A DNA stretch of 64,000 nt, from contig MU277697.1 of assembly GCA_022385805.1 (NCBI GenBank), positions 220,974-284,973 on the forward strand, in the 5' to 3' direction. Each line of letters begins with the position of its first letter. Positions within the stretch are counted from its first letter, which is position 1. Shown piece after piece: positions 56,628 to 64,000 of this stretch. The DNA comes from Pilatotrama ljubarskyi. Its lineage: Eukaryota > Basidiomycota > Agaricomycetes > Polyporales > Polyporaceae. A program made the position numbers and the translations under genes. Under the pieces are notes generated by a model. The model was not told where the DNA came from, did not search any database, and saw only the letters and a program-made list of their open reading frames with translations.

Positions 56628-58396
56628 ATGCTCAGACATCCCTCAGCGGCTGCTCGTGCGTTCTCTCTCGTGCTTGTTCACATTCGAGTCCTCTGACGAT
56701 ATGCGACCGCTCTTTCCAGAGATAGCACGGCCGTTTAGGGCCAAACTCCGCCGTGGCTTTGCGACTGTGCAGGACACCCCTGTGCGTCGCTACGGCGGCC
56801 TCAAGGATCAGGACCGCATCTTCACAAATGCCTACTGCAGACATGACCACGGTATCAAGGGTGCCATGGTATGCACATCTCTATGAACGAAATGAGGAAT
56901 GACGTGACTGAGGGCGCCTGTTGCAGTCCCGGGGCGACTGGCACAAAACCAAAGATATCATCCTCAAGGGCGACTCTTGGATTATTCAGACCATCAAGGA
57001 CTCCGGTCTGCGCGGGCGTGGCGGCGCCGGTTTCCCCAGTGGTCTCAAGTGGAGTTTCATGAACAAGCCGGGATGGGAGAAGGATCCTCGGTACGTCAGC
57101 CTCCGTGTGTCGCTACCTATCCCGCTCATATTTGCAGTCCCCGGTATCTCGTTGTCAATGCCGATGAGGGAGAGCCCGGAACATGCAAGGACCGTGAGAT
57201 CATGCGTGGCGACCCTCACAAGCTCGTCGAGGGCTGCCTCGTCGCGGGTCGTGCCATGAACGCTAGCGCCGCCTACATCTACATTCGTGGCGAGTTCTAC
57301 CAGGAGGCGTCCCACGTCCAGCAGGCCATCAATGAGGCCTACAAGGCTGGTTTCCTCGGCAAGGACGCGTGCGGAACCGGCTACTCGTTCGACGTCTACC
57401 TCCACCGCGGGGCCGGCGCCTACATCTGCGGTGAGGAGACCGCGCTTATCGAGTCTCTGGAGGGGAAGCAGGGCAAGCCTCGCCTCAAGCCACCATTTCC
57501 TGCCGATGTCGGCCTGTTCGGTTGCCCGACGACTGTGGCGAACGTTGAGACCGTCGCGGTCGCGCCGACCATCTGCAGACGTGGTGCGCCTTGGTTCGCG
57601 AGCTTCGGCCGTGCGCGAAACCAGGGCACCAAGCTCTTCTGTATCTCTGGTCACGTCAACAACCCATGTGTCGTCGAGGAGGAGATGAGTATACCCTTGA
57701 AAGATCTCATCGAGAAGCACTGCGGTGGCGTCCGTGGCGGCTGGGACAACCTCCTCGGTATCATCCCTGGAGGTAGCTCCGTTCCTGTCCTCCCCATCGA
57801 CAAGTGTTCCGAAGTCCTGTAAGTTCATATATCGCTGTTATTCGGTCTGCTTGACTCACCGCGCGCGACAGCATGGATTATGACTCCTTGAAGGACGCTC
57901 AGTCTGGTCTCGGTACCGGTGCGGTCATCGTCATGGACAAGAGCACTGACATCGTGAAGGCGATCGCTCGCTTCGCTCACGTACGTACCTGTCTCCGGTG
58001 GCACGCTTCATCACATAACCTACCCCCGCCCAGTTCTACAAGCACGAGTCGTGCGGTCAGTGCACGCCCTGCCGCGAGGGCACGACGTGGATGATGCACA
58101 TGATGGACCGCTTCGTCGAGGGCCGCGGGCACCAGCGCGAGATCGATATGCTCCTCGAGCTCACGAAGCAGATCGAGGGCCGCACGATCTGCGCGCTCGG
58201 CGACGCCGCGGCGTGGCCCATCCAGGGCCTCATGCGCCACTTCCGCCCCGAGGTCGAGAAGCGCATCGCGCAGTTCCGGGCGGAGCATGGGCCGGTGCTG
58301 TTCGGCGGTCGCCTGAAGAGCCAGACGGACCCGACACTTGCACTCCCGGACAACCTCGGCGCGAATCTGCCGGAGGTCGCCCCTCCCGCTGCGTAG
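56628..58396 (+). CDS. NDUFV1: NADH:ubiquinone oxidoreductase 51-kDa subunit (complex I flavoprotein 1)
   Basis: The subunit that binds NADH, FMN and the N3 iron-sulfur cluster at the tip of mitochondrial complex I. A 28-nt first exon (56628-56655, MLRHPSAAA) and a GTGCGT..TTCCAG intron lead into [20 protein letters not shown], a typical Arg-rich mitochondrial presequence. Motifs in order: [19 protein letters not shown] (FMN site), [20 protein letters not shown] (NADH site), [59 protein letters not shown], and [20 protein letters not shown] for the 4Fe-4S cluster. The fourth ligand is in [15 protein letters not shown]. The stop is TAG 58394-58396. Further introns are short and canonical and the protein is complete. 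It converges with HET-like gene E; the stops are only 89 bp apart. Orthologue naming as fungal nuo51/NDUFV1 is secure. Confidence 0.97.
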
Positions 58397-58485
58397 TCTT
58401 GCGGTCTGTAGGGCATGCACTGTATTCTTGTAGGTCAATCTACGAGACTGCAATCCAATACTGCGCAATACGCTCTAGCTATGTC

Positions 58486-60549
58486 CTACGCATACGTTCC
58501 AGATCCTCGGAGCTCCCGTACCCTCTTTCCCGTCAGCATCGCTGCAGAGCTCTTATCACGGCTGCCGTTTACGTCCTCATCCAGAAAACGAAACGTGAAA
58601 GAGCGGAGCTCGTGTCCGCGGAGACTTTCAGACACTTGTTCGGATAGTTTAGCCCATGCATGTGGATATGCTTGCGCATGGGGATTTTCTCCCTCACAGC
58701 GCACCACAATACCCCTGTGCAGACCTTCTTGACCGAAAACTGTATCTTCAAGACTGAATGCGCTTCCAGGTACAACGTCGTCCCGAGGCAAAGCAGTGAT
58801 CCTCCCAACGTATACGGTCCAGTATATACTCTCGCCAGCGGGGGTCTCGGTGTCGATACCATGCCAGGTACTTTGGTCGCTAGACTTGAAGGGCAGTGGA
58901 TGGCCTCGCGCTGTACGAAATGCCCTCGCACTACGCAGGTGGAGGTCAACGGCACCGTCGGCGAGAAACTCCAGCTCGCAGTTCACGTCGTGGTCGACTT
59001 GGAGATAGTACCACTGTTCGGCAATGAGAATGGGTGGCAAGTCCATCTGGATCCCATTCGGTACACTCTTGTCGAAGCCATAAGTGCGCTTTATTACATT
59101 TTTCCAGCGCTCTACCACCGCCAGAATCATAAGCCAGAGAACGAAATGATTGTTCGGCGGATATGTTTCAACGAGGTCTTTGAGGAGCGCGGTAATACGA
59201 CCGGGGAGACCGTTCGTGAGAGCATGGGTGTCGTCACGCTCGAGATCTAACACATTTCCGGATTTCGGTAGAGCGCCACGCAGGAGGTAAGGGAAGTCAT
59301 CGTAGTCGTGAGGCGACAACTTGCGGCCGAAGGCGCTCATGGCGATTGCTAGTTCTTTGTTGGCTGTCTCGGCGGTTCCTGTGTCGGTGGGGCGTGCGAG
59401 CATCGCAAGAAGGAGCATGTCCAAAGTGGCATGTCCAGTTGTTACGGCCTCCATGGTCTGTGGTTTCGGTAGGTATTGGTCCGGTTGTTCTCGGGTGGCG
59501 AACACGCCACGTCCTGGTATCGATATGATTCTGCGAGAGATGCGCGACTTCTTGTTGGACGGCATACCGTTGTTACTCTCGAGTGCCGCTCTGAGCTCCA
59601 GGACCAGCAGTGCCGTCAACGAGGACAAAGCCGGCATAATCTGGAATGTCGGCTGCTGGTCAACGTTGCGCGCACGACCCGTCAATAGGGTGAGGGACCG
59701 CCATTCCCACTGGCATCCGCCTGACCCCGTCAAGCGATATCTCAGGTGAGACGGCATTCTATCACGGGGTTTCATAACCTTGTATCAGCTCGGATTTGCG
59801 TGATAGAGAAGTGATGAGAGAACTAAGACTCACTGTTTGTACTCATTATACACCCACTCCGCACCATCATCGCCTGCATCTACTGTGTCCGAGCTTATCC
59901 TTAAGGCATGCAAAACCAGCACCTTCTCTGGGAGGGGACAGACAACCTCCAGAAGCGAGTGAGCACACCTTGTGAACATGTCAATGCCGTTGGGTAAACG
60001 GTGCAGCTCCCTAAAGCCTGTCGGAAGCACAATGCAGTACGCCGCAGTCCGGAAGATCCGATGGATGCGCTGGAGATGCCAAAGCCGATCCTCCCTGTCA
60101 CGGCAGGCGACACACAATGCATCCGCCCAGATGTAGTCCACTCCTAGCTTCCGTGAGGCAACGCATATGTCATCCAGAAGGTCCATGTTGATAGCCATGT
60201 GGGTCTCATACCCGAACTTGTCTGGGGGAGCCTCGACTCTGAACCACCGGTCTGGCGGGGATAGCTTGGCGATGTGTCGGAAATTGTCGTCGGTGAGCCA
60301 TGGGTGGGAGACCGCCAAGTATGGCGGAATGTTACTGGCCACAGCCTCGTCGTCCTGGGCGTCTAGAGAGAAGACGTTGAAGCGTAGCTCTCTCTCAGGG
60401 CTCAAGAACTTGGAACAACGCAAAAGACGGAACCTGCGCCTTTCCCTGAAGGCTGACTGGGAGAGCGTCCCAGGGGCTTCTTCCGATGGGCGGGGGACAT
60501 CAAGAGCAAAATCGTCTCTAGGGAGTAGGGGTACCGAGTCGGTGTCCAT
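58486..60549 (-). CDS. HET-like protein, copy E (intact)
   Basis: Exon 1 60549-59834, intron GTGAGT..CTGAG, exon 2 59740-58486; 1,971 nt encode 656 residues. The N-terminus is PLLPRDDFALDVPRPSEEAP, then RRRFRLLRCSKFLSPEREL. The HET-domain pattern follows: YLAVSHPWLTDD, then VDYIWADALCVACRDREDRL and IHRIFRTAAYCIVLPTGF. Copies A and B share the same layout (YISFELLRDV equals INMDLLDDICVASRKLG), and the C-terminal region has NHFVLWLMILAVVERWKNVI, IYWTVYVGRITALPRDD and FTFRFLDEDVNG. In the second part of the motif, Gln of the usual LC..Q is replaced by Ala-Cys. No membrane helix or signal. A TATA motif lies at 60591-60598 on the minus strand, about 45 bp upstream. It lies 10 kb from the A-D cluster and on the opposite strand. 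Function is inferred only from the HET similarity. Confidence 0.75.
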
Positions 60550-60590
60550 GGCGGGTACGAGATGCGTAGCGATTCAACGGTGACCGACTG

Positions 60591-60598
60591 GTTTTATA
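60591..60598 (-). promoter_or_regulatory. TATA box of HET-like copy E
   Basis: TATAAAAC on the minus strand, about 45 bp before ATG 60549. Confidence 0.5.
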
Positions 60599-61277
60599 TC
60601 AGCCGTCCTCATGCAGTGTTGAGAGGCGGCGTAACTTACAGCTCGCGACATCATTTGGCATATCCCGGTGGGCTAATGGAACCTGAGTGATGGGAGGATA
60701 CGGCCACAGCGGGTGGGCGACGTGTTATGATTGTCCGATAGTCCGCCACTATTCATACTGCAACTTGTGAGGCACCGCGGTGGGCGCGATACAGAAACAT
60801 ACCAATGGTGGGCATCGCAATAGGTGTGATCGCCTTTCGGCTCCATATGATAATGCTTGTGCTAAGCGCCGCCGTTTGGACAATCAGCGCCACACTCAAG
60901 TTGACGGCGCAGCAGCTACATACATATCATCGCCTCGTTGAACGGGCGCTGCCACAGAGACTGCTTCAAGTTTGAACGTCTGGCGTTTCAGGTTGCGTAC
61001 GTGGCCTATGTCATCGGTTCTCAATGCTACGAGTAATACTAATTTATAATGGAAAAGATACACGGTTCTCATAACTGAGATACGAACTCACCTCACAATA
61101 AGAGTCGGCAGCGCCAATCGCCTGCAGTACTGGTACTGGTGGTAAGTAAGCTCAAGCCTGGGCCACGCAAAGTCGCGGTGGTAGCTTGAACTTCACGGTG
61201 GTCACGTGCGTCTCCGCGCGCGATAATGTGCTCGACTACTCGTAGTGGCTGGCAGTGGCCGCTGCTCTGAGCTCCGA
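60599..61277. other. Intergenic stretch
   Basis: No open frame of note on either strand. It presumably holds upstream regulatory DNA of copy E and of the 61278 gene, which are divergent. Confidence 0.45.
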
Positions 61278-61926
61278 ATGCTTTGCCCCATCTTCAGCCA
61301 TGTCGCATGTAAGTCGCTCTTTTGCACTCGCTTCATCTGGCCTCGGCGTTCGCTCACAGCTCATGTTCATGCAGACCAGAGTCACACCACCTGCTCCGGA
61401 ATCTTCTCCTCGTCCCCAAGGTAACAACACAGCGGCCCAACAGGGGGTGGGCCATCCTCGCACATTTTGGAAAGGGATGAGTATCTCATGAGCATTGTTC
61501 CGGGCTGGACGCCAATGACGAAGGAGCGACTGCACACCCTTATGAAGGCACACGGTGCGACCGACAAGAACATGCATGAGGAAATCGAGAGGGTTAACAG
61601 GATGACCGAGTGGCGCACGAGCGACCCGGGCTTCGCTATCAGTAGAATGGGAGTGAGTGCACAATATTGATCTACTGTTTTGTCCATCCGATCTTGTCAC
61701 CTTCCAGATGAAGCCCCCTCCCGGAGAGAGCACTCAAGCTGTCCGGGTCCCAGGTATGGACTATGTCATACATATCTGGGATGGCGGCATGGCACTGTAT
61801 CGACAATTCTGCTTCGACTTCTATGATACTGTTCAGCGATACCTGGTCAACCTTCCCGCACTGGCAGGCTACGAGTTCTGGCCTTCCCCCATGAACATAT
61901 TGGGTGCCTTCATGATGGAATGTTAG
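61278..61926 (+). CDS. Small unknown protein (four exons)
   Basis: Exons 61278-61308, 61375-61420, 61475-61652 and 61708-61926 give 157 residues. All introns are GT..AG, and the 31- and 46-nt first exons are the only choice I found whose phase fits the third. The protein reads MLCPIFSHVAYQSHTTC near the start, then EYLMSIVPGWTPMTKERLHT, MHEEIERVNRMTEWRTSDPG and YVIHIWDGGMALYRQFCFDF, ending NILGAFMMEC. I do not recognise the family. No signal peptide or membrane segment; the middle is helical and charged. ATG 61300 would also open the frame but leaves the wrong phase at exon 3. Confidence 0.6.
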
Positions 61927-62023
61927 AATCGGGTGTCTGGTGCACCGCGGTTCGGCTCCGGCATCCTCGCGTGGCAATAGGCGCCCGTACATAAACCCGC
62001 GCACCTCTCTCTCCTCATACCTC

Positions 62024-62181
62024 AGCTGGTTCCATTCCCGCTGAGGTATGTATCCCGCTCTACTCTACGCTACAGAACACGGACTCACGTTGTACCTAGA
62101 TAGCTCCGGCTGACCGGATATCAGGTACAATATAGCTGGTTCCATTCCCGCTGAGATAGCTCCGGCTGACCGGATATCAGG
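62024..62181 (+). repeat. Interleaved direct repeats with a hairpin arm
   Basis: AGCTGGTTCCATTCCCGCTG occurs at 62024 and 62134, and AGCTCCGGCTGACCGGATAT at 62102 and 62158. The first unit with its flanks forms 7-bp inverted arms (CCTCAGC/GCTGAGG). The array ends just before the retrotransposon LTR. Confidence 0.7.
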
Positions 62182-62195
62182 ATTCAACATGGAAG

Positions 62196-62461
62196 TGTTG
62201 AACTAGGCGCTTAGTAATAGCAGCATAGTCAACCGGTCGCACTTAGTCATAGGTGCTGACACACGGACAATAGAATTTGTGGCTGGTAGATACTGGATAG
62301 TTCTAGCACAGCCACATGTACAGTAGTATATAAGACTGCTCTGTAGGAGCGGATCTACAAGTCGCTTTCTTCTCTCACCACTACGTGTGCCTCTACCCAA
62401 GTGCTCCACAGGTAAGCTGAGCCTAGCGGGCTTTCCGCTGCGTGCCAAGCCCTGCTCAACA
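62196..62461 (+). repeat. 5' LTR of a Ty1/copia retrotransposon (266 bp)
   Basis: Begins TGTTGAACTAGG and ends GCTCAACA, giving 6-bp terminal inverted repeats (TGTTGA/TCAACA). It contains a TATA box (TATATAAG, 62327-62334). The right edge is fixed by the adjoining primer-binding site and the Gag gene 275 bp further. The 3' LTR is outside the window, so identity between LTRs cannot be checked. Confidence 0.75.
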
Positions 62462-62473
62462 GGTTATGAGCCC
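62462..62473 (+). other. Primer-binding site for a tRNA-Met half molecule
   Basis: GGTTATGAGCCC directly follows the LTR. Its complement GGGCTCATAACC is an anticodon stem-loop with anticodon CAT. This is the internal (half-tRNA) priming site known for Drosophila copia, not the tRNA 3' end. Confidence 0.7.
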
Positions 62474-62735
62474 TGCTTGATGCCTGAGCATGCGCCCTCG
62501 TTGGCTGCAACTCGGTGCTCGCAGCTCAGCCTGATCCCGACATCGCCTTTTGATGGCTTAACATCGTGGAGCACAGCGAGCGCCTTTGTGGCCGCTGCTT
62601 GACACTGTGCGCCCACTGTGGCTGCCATTGTCAAGGGAGCTGTCAGCATTGCTGCATAGTGCCGCTATGGCCGCTCTCATTGCGCATGGACATATGCTGA
62701 CTGTCTGTCTCCACAGAACTCCCTTTATCGCCAAC

Positions 62736-64000
62736 ATGTCCAACCAGCTCCAGCAAGTTGTCCCCATCTTCGACGGCGCCGGCTACCAGCGCTGGGCAGA
62801 CCTCATGAAGGCCTACCTTCAGCAGCAGGAAGTCTGGATCGTCGTCAACCCTCCTCCGGGTTTGGGTGCTCCCACACTCGCCCCGGACGGCTCCAACCAC
62901 GCTGAGGTCTTCGCCTGGGCTCAAGCCGAGTCCAAGGCCCAAGGCAGCATTCGCCTGCGCCTCAACCAGGAGGTCTCCGAGATCGTCAAAGGCGAGACCA
63001 CGGCGAAGGGACTCTGGGACAAGCTCAAGCGGCTCTACAGCAAGATGTCGGCCATGGGGACGTTTAACTTCTTCAAGGCCGCCATCAACACCTGTATCCC
63101 CACGAACGAGGACCCTGGTCCCGCTATCGCAAAGATTCAGAGCAATCTGGATCGCCTCGCGAGCGCCGGCCTCGACATCTCGGATAACCTGCGCACCCTT
63201 ATCATTCTGGGTGCCGCACCTCCGTGCTATGAGACCGCTATCCAGCTCTGTCTCAATGACAATGAGCTAGCAGAACTCACAACGGGTAACGCGCGGGAGG
63301 CCCTCGTTGCCTCATGGGAGGTGACAAATGGCAGACAGCGCTCGCAGCAGAGCACCAGCCCCCAGGCCAGTAAGCTCAGTGCGATCAAGCGCAAGGGGAA
63401 TGACCCCAACTTCTCGCAGCAGCAGCGCTCCTCCAGGCAGCAGCAGCAGCAGCAGAAGAAGGGCAAGCACGGCAAGCGCGCCGGCAAAGGCGGCAAGGGC
63501 AAGCAGCGCGACAATGGTCATCACGACCACGCGCATCTTGCATCCACGGTCATCGTCGCCACCGACCCATCCGTCGTCGACCCTCGCGCCCTCCTGTGCA
63601 AGCCGGTCCAAGTCAACGGTCCAGAGGGGGAGTCTAAGTACCCCACTCTCAAGCGCGCCTTCGGTCTTGCTCGCGAGATCGATGTCATCCCCTCCTTTGA
63701 GACTCTTCAGACTCTCGAGGGCATTGTTTGCAACGACAAGGGTGAAGGCAGCAGCCGGATCGTCGAAGTCGACTCGGACAGCGACTCGCACGCGTTGAAG
63801 CGCACTCGCGTCTCTCTGGCTGAGCGCATTGACTGGGTCAGCAACGTCGACCTTGGTGAGGCGATCGACCGCCACCTCAACGACGAGGATGCTGACGAGG
63901 ACTACAACGTTGCAGTCACTCCAGACAGTGACATCGACGACAAACTCGTGCGCGCTGCCGGACTCGACGAGCAGTACTACGAGCAGATGAGGTCAGTACC
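62736..64000 (+). CDS. Ty1/copia Gag polyprotein, 5' part (continues beyond window)
   Basis: One open frame from ATG 62736 (MSNQLQQVVPIFDGAGYQRW) to the window end, 421 codons, no intron. The N-terminal part is the copia-type Gag domain: NYxxW-like start, WIVVNPPPGL, AWAQAESKAQGSIRLRLNQE, AKGLWDKLKRLYSKMSAMGT and FNFFKAAINTCIPTNEDPGP. A Gln run and a basic stretch (KKGKHGKRAGKGGKGKQRD) replace a recognisable CCHC knuckle within the visible part. The rest is acidic and Ser/Asp-rich, probably a linker before protease. Role: retroelement capsid. The uninterrupted frame suggests a young copy. Integrase and reverse transcriptase should lie downstream. Confidence 0.85.
   Translation, partial: MSNQLQQVVPIFDGAGYQRWADLMKAYLQQQEVWIVVNPPPGLGAPTLAPDGSNHAEVFAWAQAESKAQGSIRLRLNQEVSEIVKGETTAKGLWDKLKRLYSKMSAMGTFNFFKAAINTCIPTNEDPGPAIAKIQSNLDRLASAGLDISDNLRTLIILGAAPPCYETAIQLCLNDNELAELTTGNAREALVASWEVTNGRQRSQQSTSPQASKLSAIKRKGNDPNFSQQQRSSRQQQQQQKKGKHGKRAGKGGKGKQRDNGHHDHAHLASTVIVATDPSVVDPRALLCKPVQVNGPEGESKYPTLKRAFGLAREIDVIPSFETLQTLEGIVCNDKGEGSSRIVEVDSDSDSHALKRTRVSLAERIDWVSNVDLGEAIDRHLNDEDADEDYNVAVTPDSDIDDKLVRAAGLDEQYYEQMRSV

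Noticed and set aside
56986..57828. 280-codon minus-strand frame
   Set aside because: Exact antisense shadow of the complex I 51-kDa exon.

Overview
The window reads as nuclear DNA of a wood-decay-type basidiomycete (Agaricomycetes, probably Polyporales). Genes are monocistronic and on both strands, and most are cut by introns of about 50-65 bp with GTRNGT donors. Several families point the same way: a CYP63-type P450, a DUF6698 protein, a Plavaka-type transposase, MCT-like sugar/acid transporters and HET-like genes. There are no operons or ribosome binding sites, and no CRISPR. All statements come from reading the sequence; no database search was run.

Layout. 1-3216: two minus-strand paralogous MCT-like MFS transporters, the first cut by the window edge. 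5458-7609: a DUF6698 protein. 7984-12432: a large, apparently complete Plavaka-type transposase gene. 12811-13333: a small unknown gene with two decayed relatives at 20924-21557 and 27812-28075. 14030-15784: a broken beta-mannosidase. 16987-17673: a Cys-rich hypothetical protein. 18078-20353: a membrane-anchored histidine acid phosphatase/phytase. 21989-26194: a very intron-rich GH15 enzyme with a run of micro-exons. 26324-27807: a Tc1/mariner-like element with identical 255-bp (or longer) inverted repeats, mostly an assembly gap. 28171-28240: tRNA-Gly(GCC). 29239-30521: an SDR oxidoreductase. 32525-35152: a CYP63-like P450.

36555-48728 is the most unusual part. It holds four tandem, same-strand paralogues of a HET-like family: two disrupted (A, B), one intact (C) and one reduced to its C-terminal part (D). 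Solo LTRs, a dispersed exon-like repeat and a relic of a second CYP63 gene lie between them. A fifth, intact paralogue (E) is at 58486-60549 on the other strand. Copy A is split by a 173-bp solo LTR flanked by a 5-bp target duplication. The picture is birth-and-death evolution of a candidate non-self-recognition family.

49735-50372 is a dual-specificity phosphatase, followed by about 6.2 kb in which no gene could be supported. 56628-58396 encodes the 51-kDa subunit of mitochondrial complex I, convergent with HET-like gene E. 61278-61926 is a small four-exon unknown gene. 62196-64000 is the 5' end of a Ty1/copia retrotransposon (LTR, half-tRNA-Met primer site, Gag) that runs out of the window.

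The genes do not form one pathway. Carbohydrate, phosphate and xenobiotic functions (GH15, former beta-mannosidase, phytase, transporters, P450) sit among transposon-rich, fast-evolving accessory DNA.
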